Notes: generated by a model from the letters alone, not told the origin. A stretch of 64,000 nucleotides of DNA from JANLYC01 sp963815445 (GCA_963815445.1 CAWFGV010000011.1:310001-374000); one strand, 5' to 3'. Shown: positions 16,517-25,021, counted from the stretch's first letter. Numbers and translations are program-made.

Positions 16517-16624
16517 CCCGCGAATTGCGGGAAATCACGCGAACGGCGTGCCGTGCCCGCGAATTGCGGGAAAGTGCACGTCCGTATCGGCGTGTCGCCC
16601 TGCACCTTCCCGCAATTCGCGGGG
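16517..16624. repeat. Inverted-repeat element, copy A plus a degenerate half copy
   Basis: A full copy spans 16556-16623. Two 23-bp arms (left beginning CCCGCGAATTGCGGGAAA, right ending TTCCCGCAATTCGCGGG) match at 22 of 23 positions and flank a 22-bp spacer holding CGGCGTGTCGC. A partial copy begins at 16517 with CCCGCGAATTGCGGGAAA and has a core-like CGGCGTGCCG but no right arm of its own. The same arms and core recur twice inside dnaE2 (38047 and 38444). The element fills almost the whole gap between DAHP synthase and threonine aldolase. Confidence 0.85.
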
Positions 16625-16641
16625 TCGGTGAGGATGGGGTC

Positions 16642-17643
16642 ATGATCGACCTACGCAGCGACACCGTCACGGCGCCGACTGAGTCCATGCGGGCCGCGAT
16701 GGCATCGGCCGAGGTGGGCGACGACGTGTATGGCGAGGACCCCACCGTCCGTGAGCTCGAGGAGACCGTTGCGGGTCTCTTCGGCTTCGAGGCCGCGCTC
16801 TTCACGGTGACCGGTTCGCTGGCGAACCTGCTGGCCGTGCGCGCTCTGGTCGGCGTGGGTGAGGAGGTGCTGTGCGAGTCGTCGGCGCACGTGGCCCGGG
16901 CCGAGCTCGGGGCACACGGGGCACTCACCGGCCTGACGATGCGGACCTGGACCCATCCACGCGGACTGGTGGACCTGGCCGCCATCGACGCGCTGATAGC
17001 GCCGGACCTGGGACCGTTCTTCGTCACCACAAGAGCCATCTCGGTCGAGGACACCCACAACTTCGCCGGCGGCGTGGTGCAGCCGCTGGCAGCCCTGACG
17101 CAGCTGCGCGCGCTGGCCGATCGACGCGGCCTTCGGGTCCACCTCGACGGGGCGAGGATCTGGAATGCCGCGGTCGCGACCGGAGCCGCTCTCGCCGACC
17201 TGGCCGCCTGCGCCGACACCGCCAGCGTCTGTCTGTCCAAGGGGCTTGGTGCGCCGGTCGGGTCGCTCCTGCTCGGCTCGACGGACGTGGTGGCGCACTC
17301 GCGAATCTGGCGCAAGCGCCTCGGCGCCGGGTGGCGGCAGGCCGGGGTGCTGGCCGCTGCCGGGCTGTTTGCGGTCGAGCATCACGTCGAGCGGTTGGCA
17401 GATGACCATGACCATGCTCGGGTCATCGCGGAGGCGTGTGGGGTCGACCCGGCGTCGGTCGAGACCAACATCGTGGTGGTGCCGACCTCGGACGCGGCCG
17501 GAGTCGTCGCCAGGTGTCGGGCCGAAGGGGTTCTGGTCGGGGCCGTCGGCGCTGACGTCATACGAGCTGTGACTCACCTCGACGTGTCCACCGCCGACGC
17601 CAAGGCGGCCGCCTCCATCCTCGCCGCCGCTCTGCACCCATGA
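16642..17643 (+). CDS. Low-specificity threonine aldolase family protein (PLP-dependent)
   Basis: 333 residues from ATG 16642. Typical N-terminus MIDLRSDTVTAPTESMRAAM; then DDVYGEDPTVRELEE, FTVTGSLANLLAV, VEDTHNFAGGVV, LHLDGAR-like VHLDGARIWNAAVA and the PLP lysine in VCLSKGLGAPVGS (about residue 197). These are all features of the fold-type I beta-eliminating/aldolase family that cleaves L-threonine or L-allo-threonine to glycine and acetaldehyde. The inverted-repeat element ends 18 bp before the start, so it may sit in the 5' leader. Confidence 0.88.
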   Translation: MIDLRSDTVTAPTESMRAAMASAEVGDDVYGEDPTVRELEETVAGLFGFEAALFTVTGSLANLLAVRALVGVGEEVLCESSAHVARAELGAHGALTGLTMRTWTHPRGLVDLAAIDALIAPDLGPFFVTTRAISVEDTHNFAGGVVQPLAALTQLRALADRRGLRVHLDGARIWNAAVATGAALADLAACADTASVCLSKGLGAPVGSLLLGSTDVVAHSRIWRKRLGAGWRQAGVLAAAGLFAVEHHVERLADDHDHARVIAEACGVDPASVETNIVVVPTSDAAGVVARCRAEGVLVGAVGADVIRAVTHLDVSTADAKAAASILAAALHP

Positions 17644-17715
17644 GGCCCTAGGCGTTTGCCTTGTTTACAAGCCAGGTGGCTGCAGTACAAGCCAGATTCG
17701 CCTTGGGCAGTGGGG

Positions 17716-17739
17716 GTTTGCCTTGTGAACTAGGCAAAC
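17716..17739. terminator. Hairpin between convergent genes
   Basis: GTTTGCCT (17716-17723) and AGGCAAAC (17732-17739) form an 8-bp stem with an 8-nt loop. It lies between threonine aldolase (rightward) and the EamA exporter (leftward), so it may stop both transcripts. A related GTTTGCCTTGT occurs at about 17654, also followed by a short palindrome (CTTGTTTACAAG). Confidence 0.5.
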
Positions 17740-17769
17740 GCGAGCGGCCAGATGGTGCTGGGCAGCAAG

Positions 17770-17852
17770 GGGTCAGGAGGTCAGGGGGGTCAGGTCAGGG
17801 GGGTCAGGTCAGGAGGTCAGGTCAGGGGGGTCAGGTCAGGAGGTCAGGGGCG
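17770..17852. repeat. G-rich GGTCAG short tandem repeat
   Basis: Thirteen GTCAG units occur between 17772 and 17863, separated by variable G runs (up to six G). The block ends within the last codons of the leftward EamA gene. The regular G runs could form G-quadruplexes on the + strand. Repeat number is likely to vary by slippage. Confidence 0.75.
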
Positions 17853-18743
17853 TCAGGCGGTCAGATGTACGACTTCGGCCTCGACCTTGCGGCGCGGCGA
17901 TAGCTCCACGAGGTACATCGCGCTGAGCACGAAGGCGCCTCCGATGAGCATCCGGCCCGTGAGACTCTCACCGCCGAACAGGACGGCGAAGAACGCTGCC
18001 CAGACCGGCTCCATCGTCATGATGATGGCGGCGCGCGCCGCCGGCAGGTGCGCCTGCGCCCAGGTCTGGCCGAGCATGGCCAGGGCGCCTGACACGATCG
18101 CCATGTAGAGCAGCGCGGCCCAACCGCCCGTCGTGTCCGGGGCCCCGATCCCGTTGGGCGCGCTGACCACGGTGCAGATCAGCGCGATCACGGCCATCTG
18201 GACGATCGCCAGACCGAACACGTTCGTACGCCGCGACCACAGTCCCAGTCCGATGATGTGCAGCGCGTACAGCAGCGCCGACAAGAAGATGATCACGACC
18301 CCGACCGACACGGTGACCCCGTTCAGGGACAGGAACCCGAGGCCCACGGTGGAGATCGCCACAGCCACCCAGACGGTCCGCGTGATCACCTCGCGCAGCA
18401 GCACGGCGGCGAAGATCGGCGTTGCCACCACATACATTCCGGTGACGAACCCGGACACGGTTGCCGGAGTGCGCTCGAGTCCCGTCGTCTGCAGTACCTG
18501 CGCGACTCCGTACAGCACGCCCAGCACGACGCCGTGCCTCAGCTCCTCACGGGAGAGCCGGCGGACCGCTCCGGGCGAGACGAGGAACAACGCGGCTGCC
18601 GCGATGGCGAACCGGATGGACAGGAAGTCGAGGACGGAGATCTCGGTGAGCAGGTCCTTGATCATGAAGAACGTCGAACCCCACGTAGCCGTCACGCCAA
18701 CCAGGGCGAGCGAAGGCAGGTATCGCATGGCTCGGCTGCTCAC
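17853..18743 (-). CDS. EamA/DMT-family transporter
   Basis: 296 residues, ten hydrophobic segments arranged as two five-helix EamA repeats. Recognisable motifs are WGSTFFMIKDLL and LSIRFAIAAAALFL in repeat one and LLYALHIIGLGLWSR and MTMEPVWAAFFAVLFGGESLTGRMLIGG split across repeat two. Proteins of this family export or import small metabolites such as amino acids or drugs; the substrate is unknown. The GTG at 18741-18743 is preceded by TAGAGT at 6 nt, suggesting a leaderless start. The C-terminal codons run into the GGTCAG repeat. Confidence 0.83.
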   Translation of the reverse strand: MSSRAMRYLPSLALVGVTATWGSTFFMIKDLLTEISVLDFLSIRFAIAAAALFLVSPGAVRRLSREELRHGVVLGVLYGVAQVLQTTGLERTPATVSGFVTGMYVVATPIFAAVLLREVITRTVWVAVAISTVGLGFLSLNGVTVSVGVVIIFLSALLYALHIIGLGLWSRRTNVFGLAIVQMAVIALICTVVSAPNGIGAPDTTGGWAALLYMAIVSGALAMLGQTWAQAHLPAARAAIIMTMEPVWAAFFAVLFGGESLTGRMLIGGAFVLSAMYLVELSPRRKVEAEVVHLTA

Positions 18744-18749
18744 CGGGCA

Positions 18750-18755
18750 ACTCTA
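18750..18755 (-). promoter_or_regulatory. -10 box (TAGAGT) of a probable leaderless EamA message
   Basis: TAGAGT read leftward, 6 nt before the GTG. It lies 3 bp inside the end of the upstream cyclase gene (stop at 18753-18755), so the exporter probably has its own promoter. Confidence 0.45.
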
Positions 18756-19835
18756 GAGTGCCGGCGCAGACCGATCTGTCGTGCGGTCGTGACCGGCCGC
18801 CTGCTCCTGGATCGAGAAGACGTTGAAGACGCGCAGCCAGTCGCCACGGCCGGCCAGCCGCATCGTGCCGAGGTCCTGCGATGTCACCTGGTCCTGGACG
18901 GTTGAGTGCGTTGCCTCATCGACGAGCACCTGGCCGGGTCCTGCCGACGACTGCAATCGCGCAGCAATGTTCACCGAGTCACCGACGACCGCATAGTGCA
19001 TCCGGCGCTTCGAGCCGATGTTGCCGGCGATGACCTCACCCGTGGTGATGCCGATCCCGGTCTGCAGCCGGATGTCCGGCAGACTCGGGATCTCCAGCCG
19101 CATCACCGCATCCTGCATCGCCAGCGCGGCGCGCACGGCACGCGCCGGGTCGTCGGAATGCATGACCGGCGCACCGAAGAAGGCGAAGACCCCGTCGCCC
19201 AGCAGGTCCGCCACGGTTCCGCCATGCCCCTCCACCGCGTCACTGGTGACCGTGAGGTAGTGGTTCAGCAGGTCGAGCGCCTCTTCCGGGCTGTGCTGGG
19301 AGGCGAGCGAGGTGTAGCCCCGGATGTCAGCGAACAAGGTGGTGACGCTACGACGATCACCGCCGAGCGAGTCCGCGAACGGGTTACGGAGCACCTCCGC
19401 CGCGATGCTGTCGCTGACATAGCGTCCGAGCAGCTCGGTGAGCCTGTTCTGCAGCGCCCGCGTGCGGAGCAACGACGACAAGCGAGCCGACAGCTCGACC
19501 TCGTCGTACGGCTTGGCCAAGAAGTCGTTCGCGCCGGCGTGCAACCCACGCGCTTTGTCCTGTGGGCGGCTGAGCCCGGTGAGAAGCAAAATCGGAAGGC
19601 CGGCGTTCTCAGCACTTTCGCGGAGTCGCTGTGTCACCTCGATGCCGTCCATGCCGGACATCAGCACGTCCAGACACACCAGATCGGGCTGGTGTTCCAC
19701 GACCGCGGCCAAGGCGGCCCTCCCGTTCTCGGCGGCAACCACGTCGTACCCCTGATGCTTGAGCAGCTTCTGGAGGAGCGCGCGCTGGCCGGGGTCGTCG
19801 TCGACCACCAGGATCAGTGCCCTTTCGCGATTCAT
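18753..19835 (-). CDS. Response regulator with class III adenylate/guanylate cyclase output
   Basis: 360 residues. The N-terminal receiver domain (about 5-125) has the acidic pair VVDDDP, phospho-acceptor Asp56 in LVCLDVLMSGMDG and Lys in LAKPYD. After a helical linker (LTELLGRYVSDSIAAEVL) comes a class III nucleotide cyclase domain (about 160-340). Its metal-binding Asp170 is in LFADIRGYTS and Asp214 in LLGDGVFAFFG, and it also has MHYAVVGDSVNIAARLQ. All core catalytic residues look present, so it probably makes cAMP or cGMP when the receiver is phosphorylated. It overlaps the upstream receiver gene by 4 bp and is the last gene of a three-gene operon. Confidence 0.87.
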   Translation of the reverse strand: MNRERALILVVDDDPGQRALLQKLLKHQGYDVVAAENGRAALAAVVEHQPDLVCLDVLMSGMDGIEVTQRLRESAENAGLPILLLTGLSRPQDKARGLHAGANDFLAKPYDEVELSARLSSLLRTRALQNRLTELLGRYVSDSIAAEVLRNPFADSLGGDRRSVTTLFADIRGYTSLASQHSPEEALDLLNHYLTVTSDAVEGHGGTVADLLGDGVFAFFGAPVMHSDDPARAVRAALAMQDAVMRLEIPSLPDIRLQTGIGITTGEVIAGNIGSKRRMHYAVVGDSVNIAARLQSSAGPGQVLVDEATHSTVQDQVTSQDLGTMRLAGRGDWLRVFNVFSIQEQAAGHDRTTDRSAPAL

Positions 19836-20194
19836 GTCAGCATCTCCCCGATGGTTTGGGTGAACGTGGCGAAGTCGATGGGTTTGCTCAGGTAGCCGTC
19901 GAACCCGGCAGCGAGCGCACGGTCACGGTCCCCGTGCATCGCCGACGCCGTGAAGGCAACCACCTGTATGTCGGCGGAGTCCGGGTCGGCACGGATCTCG
20001 CGCAACGCCGATGTCCCATCCATGTCAGGCAGGCCGAGATCCATCAGCACGAGGTCAGGGTGGTGCTCGCGCGCGAGGGCAATGCCGTGAGCGGCGTTCC
20101 TGGCCTCGACCACCACGTGACCCGCTGCGTTCAGGAGCTTCGACACGAGCGCGAGGTTGGCCGGGGTGTCTTCGACAACGAGGATCGTCGACAT
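19832..20194 (-). CDS. Stand-alone response regulator receiver (CheY-like)
   Basis: 120 residues, a single receiver domain: acidic Glu8/Asp9 in ILVVEDTPAN, phospho-acceptor Asp52 in LVLMDLGLPDMDG, a switch Thr in VVAFTASAM, and Lys in GYLSKPID. There is no output domain, so it may pass phosphate on or sequester it. Both ends overlap neighbours (ATG touches the kinase stop; the stop overlaps the cyclase start by 4 bp), so the three are made together. Confidence 0.87.
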   Translation of the reverse strand: MSTILVVEDTPANLALVSKLLNAAGHVVVEARNAAHGIALAREHHPDLVLMDLGLPDMDGTSALREIRADPDSADIQVVAFTASAMHGDRDRALAAGFDGYLSKPIDFATFTQTIGEMLT

Positions 20195-22182
20195 CAGGAG
20201 ACAACCCCCGGGGACGACGTGTGCTCGGTGAGGGCCTGCAGCAGTGCGTCCTTGCGCAGCGGCTTACGGAGGTAGCCGTCGGCTTCTTCGGGCGCGTCGC
20301 CGGGGTCGACGACAGAGACCACCAGGACCGGTATCCGTGAGGTGGCCGGGTCGTTCTTCAACGCTCGCAGGATCGTGTAGCCGTCGGTCTCGGGCATGAG
20401 CAGGTCGAGCAGGACCGCGGCGGGCTGCAGCCGCCGCGCGTCTTCCACGACCGACCCGGCACTGCTCGGTGCGACGACACGGTAGCCCTCTCCGCGGAGC
20501 ATCTTTTCCAGCAGGGGCACCACCGAGACGTCGTCGTCCACGCTGAGCACGAGACGCTCGTCAGCCTCGGCAGGCTGTGGGTCTGTGCTCGGCACCACAG
20601 GAGTGGCGGCTCGGCAGTCGAGAGGCAGGTCGAGCCGGAAGCGGCTGCCTTGCCCCGGCCGGCTCTCGACTGAGATGTCGCCACCCATCGCACGCGCGAG
20701 GCGCCGGCTGATGGACAGGCCGAGGCCGGTCCCCAAGGACTGTTCCACCTGGCCGAACTCCTCGAAGATGGTCTCCTGTGCTTCAGGGGCGATCCCCGGA
20801 CCGTCGTCGCGCACTGTGATCTGGAGGCGCTCCGCGTTGGTCTCGATGCGTACGTTCACCTCGCCCTCCTGGGTGAACTTCAACGCGTTTCCGAGGAGGT
20901 TGACGATGATCTGCCGGACCCGTTGCCGGTCGAGGACGACGTCGGTCGACGTGACGTCCTCCTCGAGAGTGAGCCGGACGCCGGTGCCTGCGGTCAGTGA
21001 CCGGTGCTGAGCGACGACGGCCGCGACCAGCTCCGTCGGGTCGAACGACTCCGGCTCGATCGTCAGCTTCCCGGCCTCGATCTTGGACAGGTCGAGGATT
21101 TCGTTGATCAGCTCGAGCAGGTCCCGGCCCCCTCGCTGCACCCACTCGAGGGAGGTCCGCTGCTCAGCGTTCAAGGGTCCGTCGACGTCCGCTAGCAGGG
21201 CGTCGGTGAAGCCCAGGATCGCATTCATGGGGGTACGCAGCTCATGGCTCACGCTGGCCAGGAACCGGGACTTCGCTTCGCTGGCCCGCGCCAGCGACTC
21301 GTTGGTCTCGTTGAGCTCCAGGGTGAGTCGACGTTCTTCTTCGATGAGCGTCGCCATCTTCTCGCTCGTGGCGTTCAGGTCGCGCGTGAGCGATCCGAAC
21401 TCGTCGCGGTTGGCAACACTGAGCCGTTGCCGGAACCGACCGGCGGACATCTCCGCAAGCGCGTGCTGAACCTTCTGGACAGGAAGGATGAAGGACCACG
21501 ACAACAGATAGCCCAGCGTGAGTGCCAACAGGATGCTGAGCGCGGAGAAGGCGACGACGATCCACGTGAGCAGGGTGCGGTCGGACTGGAACGCCTGCTG
21601 CGCCTCGGTCATCTGCGACTCCGCGCGGGTGATCAGTGGCGTCAGCAGCTGGTCCTCGAGGACGTGGGAGAGCGTGTGCTCCTTGTCGATGTGCAGCTGC
21701 TGGGCGTCGGCGTAGTTCCCCTGCTCGTATGCTGCCAGCACTTGCTGTCCGGCTGCGTCGTAGGTCTGCGCGGCGGCATGGAGCCGGCGGAACGTCGCCA
21801 CGTCGGCGGGGTCGGTGTCCACGTCCTGAAGGTTGCTCAGCAGCCGGTTGAACTCGTCCTTGGCCGCGGCGACGTCCTGGTTGTAGTGGTTCTCCCGGGT
21901 GAGCAGCGCCATGGCTCTTTTGTGGCTCTGGGCGGTGACCTCGTACAGCATCTGGCGGGCGGTGTCCGCCTTCATCTGATGGCGCTCGAGATCGGTCACG
22001 CGGTCGTTCATCTGGTTGATCACGACGAGGCTGAGACCGGCCATTCCGACCAACAGCACCGCGCCGATGAGGAAGCCGAAGAGGAGCTTCTGATGGACGG
22101 TGGCCTTGATCCGGGCGATCGTGTCGACGACCGGCCGCAGGGCCCCCGTGAAGCGCGGCAGCTGCGGCTCCGCCGAATTCAT
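20194..22182 (-). CDS. Hybrid sensor histidine kinase with C-terminal receiver
   Basis: 662 residues from the ATG at 22180-22182, chosen over an earlier in-frame start because GGGGGAG lies 5 bases upstream. Domains in order: membrane helix (about 33-55), helical extracytoplasmic sensor (56-204), second membrane helix (205-229), HAMP (230-283) and dimerisation domain with His313 in ASVSHELRTPMN. The ATPase domain follows, with N box LLGNALKFT, G1 DDGPGI and G2 GTGLGLS, and then a receiver with Asp593 in LLDLLMPETDG. No ligand motif is recognised. It probably phosphorylates its own receiver and those of the two downstream genes. Confidence 0.88.
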   Translation of the reverse strand: MNSAEPQLPRFTGALRPVVDTIARIKATVHQKLLFGFLIGAVLLVGMAGLSLVVINQMNDRVTDLERHQMKADTARQMLYEVTAQSHKRAMALLTRENHYNQDVAAAKDEFNRLLSNLQDVDTDPADVATFRRLHAAAQTYDAAGQQVLAAYEQGNYADAQQLHIDKEHTLSHVLEDQLLTPLITRAESQMTEAQQAFQSDRTLLTWIVVAFSALSILLALTLGYLLSWSFILPVQKVQHALAEMSAGRFRQRLSVANRDEFGSLTRDLNATSEKMATLIEEERRLTLELNETNESLARASEAKSRFLASVSHELRTPMNAILGFTDALLADVDGPLNAEQRTSLEWVQRGGRDLLELINEILDLSKIEAGKLTIEPESFDPTELVAAVVAQHRSLTAGTGVRLTLEEDVTSTDVVLDRQRVRQIIVNLLGNALKFTQEGEVNVRIETNAERLQITVRDDGPGIAPEAQETIFEEFGQVEQSLGTGLGLSISRRLARAMGGDISVESRPGQGSRFRLDLPLDCRAATPVVPSTDPQPAEADERLVLSVDDDVSVVPLLEKMLRGEGYRVVAPSSAGSVVEDARRLQPAAVLLDLLMPETDGYTILRALKNDPATSRIPVLVVSVVDPGDAPEEADGYLRKPLRKDALLQALTEHTSSPGVVS

Positions 22183-22287
22183 GCGGACTCCCCCAGGGCA
22201 GAGCACACGACAGGACGCATCCCGGGTGCGGCGGTGGTGCGTTCTGGGGCAGCGCTCGACTCCTCGGCCACATGAACCTCCGCCGCG

Positions 22288-22293
22288 AGCATA
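22288..22293 (-). promoter_or_regulatory. Possible -10 (TATGCT) of the signalling operon
   Basis: Leftward TATGCT about 105 bp upstream of the kinase start, in a 199-bp gap with no other clear signal. No good -35 is visible. Confidence 0.25.
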
Positions 22294-22381
22294 GAGGCGG
22301 GCGCAAGGGACGTGCGGCCCCGCGAGTCAGGAAGCGAGTAGTCGCAGGTCGAGACTCGTCACCCCGGGGTCAGCGAGCTCG

Positions 22382-24481
22382 TCAGACGATCTCGATGGTG
22401 ACCGTGGATCCGTAGGGCGCCATCACGCCGGCGCCTGGGCTTTGTCCGACGACGAATCCGAGGCCGAAGTACGGCTGGTGGTTCGTCACCTCGACCTTGA
22501 ACCCTGCCTCGGTCAACGTTTTCTGCGCCTCACTCACGCCGAAGGCGTCCACATCGGGAACCTTCACGAGGTGGGGCCCCTTGCTCGCGACGAGCCGGAT
22601 GACCGTGCCGGCGGGTCCTTGGCCGCTCTTCGGCGACTGTCGGATGACCAGGCCGTCAGCGACGTTGTCGTTGTACGTGTCCCGCACGCGGACGGTGAAC
22701 CCGAGGCCGGACAGCTCGGACTCGGCCTTGCTCGCGCTCTCGCCGGTGTAGTCGACGATGCGGATCGGCTTGGGACCGCGGCTGACCACGAGCTGGACCT
22801 TGGCGTCGCGTTTGAGAGGGGTGCCGGCCGACGGGGTGACGCTGATGACCTCACCCTTGCCGACGGTCGAAGACCAGGCCCGCTGCGGAGTGGCCACCTC
22901 GAGCGAGGCGGCCTTGATGGCCGTGATGGCGACCGACTCGCTCTTGCCCTGGACGTCCGGCACGTCATGGCGCTCCGGTCCCTTGGAGATCACCGCCTTG
23001 ACGACGCCCCCGCGCTCGACCCGGTCACCTGCACCTGGGTCGGTCGACACCACATGACCGGGGGCGATCTTCTCCGAGTATGCCGATGACGAGACCTGCA
23101 GGGTGAGCCCGGCCTTCTCGATCTGCGTCCGCGCCGCAGCCTGCGTCAGCGAGACCACGTTCGGTGTCGACTTGAAGCGGCCCACTCCGTACCACCACCC
23201 GCCCATCGCAGCGCCGACCGCCAACAGCAGGACCACGATGAGGGCGATCCACCCGCCCTTCTTGCGCTTGGGTCGGCCCGGGGCCGCGGGGGCGGTCGGC
23301 CCGAGCGGCCCGTGGCTACCGCGTGCGCCTGGGCGCTGCGGCGGTCCGGCCGGCGTCTCGACGGTGTCGTGCGCGCCGTTCGGCTGGCCCACGACCGCGG
23401 TGTGGTCGACGGCCAGGGGTCCCACACCGACGCTGGTCTGGGTGTCGAAGTCGTCGAAGCGCGCGAAGTCGAAGACGTCGTCGTCCGCGCTCCGGACCAT
23501 GGTGACCGCCTCCGCGCCTTCGAACAGGTCCGGCGGAATCTGTAAGTCGTCCTCGGGGTGTGCGGAGATCGCGATCGTCGGCGTCAGGTCCTCGGTCAGC
23601 TCCTGGTCGTCGAGGACGCCGTTGTCGAGCGCATGTCGCACCCGGCGCAGCTGCTGGAGCATCACGTGGGCGTCGGCCGGGCGCAGGTCACGTTGGCGGG
23701 CTGTCGCGCGCGCAACGAAGGCGTCGAGGTAGGGCGGGATGTCGGGAACGAACAGCGATGGTGCGGGCACGTCGTCGTGCACGTGCTTGTAGGCGATCTG
23801 GATCGGGCTGTCACCGGAGTGCGGCTTGCGCCCGGTCAGCATCTCGAACAGCAGGACGCCCAGTGAGTAGACGTCCGAACGGGCGTCGGCCGCACCGTCG
23901 GTGACCAGCTCGGGCGGGAGATAGGAGACGGTGCCCATGAGGACTCCGCCGGTGGCCGTGGCCGTGGTGGCCGAGCTGATGGCCCGAGCGAGCCCGAAGT
24001 CGGCCACCTTGACCTGCCCGCGGGGGTTGATGAGGACGTTCTCGGGCTTGACGTCACGGTGGATGATGCCCGATTCGTGCGCGGCGGCGATGGCCTTGAG
24101 GATCTCCTCCATCAGCGACAGGGCTCGCGTCGGTGGCATCGGGGCCTCGTCGCGAATCAGGTCGCGCAGGGTATGACGTCCGGCGACATACTCCATCGCG
24201 AGGAACAACGTGCCCGCGTCGTCGCCCTGGTCGTACACCGCGACCACGTTCGGGTGGGTGAGTCGGGCGGCGGCCCGGGCCTCGCGTACGAATCGTTGGC
24301 TGAACGTCTCGTCGTCGGCCAGGGCATGCGGCATCACCTTGATCGCGACCAGCCGGTCCAGCCGCAGATCGATGGCCTCGTAGACCGTGGCCATGCCGCC
24401 GCGGGCGATCCGTTCGCCCACGCGATAGCGACCGTCGAGCAGCTGCCCGACGAGGGGATCGGAGGTCACAGACCTGTCCAC
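22382..24481 (-). CDS. PASTA-domain Ser/Thr protein kinase (PknL-like)
   Basis: 699 residues from the GTG at 24479-24481, chosen because a TAGACT -10 ends 7 nt before it. Hanks kinase domain (about 18-285): glycine loop GERIARGGMATVYEA, Lys48 in VAIKVM, catalytic HRDVKPEN (Asp143), DFG 161-163, and a Thr/Ser-rich activation loop. An acidic and Pro-rich juxtamembrane linker leads to one membrane helix (411-430). Four PASTA repeats follow (about 437-501, 505-568, 572-636, 638-699), which sense peptidoglycan or lipid II. The divergent Rv2175c-like gene marks it as PknL-type rather than the PknB near the origin. Confidence 0.9.
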   Translation of the reverse strand: MDRSVTSDPLVGQLLDGRYRVGERIARGGMATVYEAIDLRLDRLVAIKVMPHALADDETFSQRFVREARAAARLTHPNVVAVYDQGDDAGTLFLAMEYVAGRHTLRDLIRDEAPMPPTRALSLMEEILKAIAAAHESGIIHRDVKPENVLINPRGQVKVADFGLARAISSATTATATGGVLMGTVSYLPPELVTDGAADARSDVYSLGVLLFEMLTGRKPHSGDSPIQIAYKHVHDDVPAPSLFVPDIPPYLDAFVARATARQRDLRPADAHVMLQQLRRVRHALDNGVLDDQELTEDLTPTIAISAHPEDDLQIPPDLFEGAEAVTMVRSADDDVFDFARFDDFDTQTSVGVGPLAVDHTAVVGQPNGAHDTVETPAGPPQRPGARGSHGPLGPTAPAAPGRPKRKKGGWIALIVVLLLAVGAAMGGWWYGVGRFKSTPNVVSLTQAAARTQIEKAGLTLQVSSSAYSEKIAPGHVVSTDPGAGDRVERGGVVKAVISKGPERHDVPDVQGKSESVAITAIKAASLEVATPQRAWSSTVGKGEVISVTPSAGTPLKRDAKVQLVVSRGPKPIRIVDYTGESASKAESELSGLGFTVRVRDTYNDNVADGLVIRQSPKSGQGPAGTVIRLVASKGPHLVKVPDVDAFGVSEAQKTLTEAGFKVEVTNHQPYFGLGFVVGQSPGAGVMAPYGSTVTIEIV

Positions 24482-24488
24482 GGCCCTG

Positions 24489-24494
24489 AGTCTA
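24489..24494 (-). promoter_or_regulatory. -10 box (TAGACT) of the kinase, probable leaderless transcript
   Basis: TAGACT read leftward, 7 nt before the GTG start; no ribosome site follows it. Confidence 0.5.
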
Positions 24495-24606
24495 CGGATT
24501 CGCGCTGAGAGGGCAGGTTCGCCTCGCCGGGTCGCTCCCGCGCCTGGGATGGCTGCCCCCGGCACTGTCGTGCGCGCGGCCTGGCTCGGCGTGGCACGCT
24601 GGTGCC

Positions 24607-24960
24607 ATGACCACGATCGATCTCACCACGCTCGTCCCCTCGTGGCTGTCCCTCCAGGAGGCCGCCGACCAGCTGGGCGTGAGTCCCAACCGGGTCCGCC
24701 AGCTTGCCCGCGAGCGCCAGCTCGCGATCGTCCGGATGCCCGGTCAAGACCCGCGTGTTCCTGCGGAGTTCCTGCAGGACGGCGCGGTGGTCAAGGGTCT
24801 CGGCGGCACCTTGGTGGTGCTGGCTGACCACGGTCTCTCCGACGAGGAGTCGCTGGAGTGGCTGTTCACGGCCGACGACTCCCTCCCTGGACGCCCGATC
24901 GACGCGCTCCGCGAGGACCGGGGCAAAGAGGTACGTCGCCGCGCGCAAGCGATCGTCTGA
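24607..24960 (+). CDS. Rv2175c-like winged/helix-turn-helix DNA-binding protein
   Basis: 117 residues. The N-terminal half has a helix-turn-helix of the excisionase/MerR type (LQEAADQLGVSPNRVRQLAREROL-like, about 18-40). The C-terminal half is a conserved actinobacterial domain (LVVLADHGLSDEESLEWLFTAD). In M. tuberculosis Rv2175c is a DNA-binding substrate of PknL encoded divergently from it; the same divergent arrangement is present here. Thr residues in the flexible N-terminus (TTIDLTT) are candidate phosphorylation sites by analogy. The pair probably links the membrane kinase to gene regulation. Confidence 0.87.
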   Translation: MTTIDLTTLVPSWLSLQEAADQLGVSPNRVRQLARERQLAIVRMPGQDPRVPAEFLQDGAVVKGLGGTLVVLADHGLSDEESLEWLFTADDSLPGRPIDALREDRGKEVRRRAQAIV

Positions 24961-25009
24961 CCCGGGCGGGTCGGCGCCGGTCGGCAGCCGCCCGCGATCG
25001 ATGGATGGT

Positions 25010-25015
25010 TAGGTT
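25010..25015 (+). promoter_or_regulatory. -10 box (TAGGTT) of a probable leaderless transcript
   Basis: TAGGTT ends 6 nt before the ATG of the barstar-like gene at 25022; no ribosome site. Confidence 0.5.
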
Positions 25016-25021
25016 GCTCCC

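Noticed and set aside
18308..18905. Rightward frames over the EamA and cyclase genes
   Set aside because: They are shadows of the leftward genes; no homology-like motifs and no ribosome sites.
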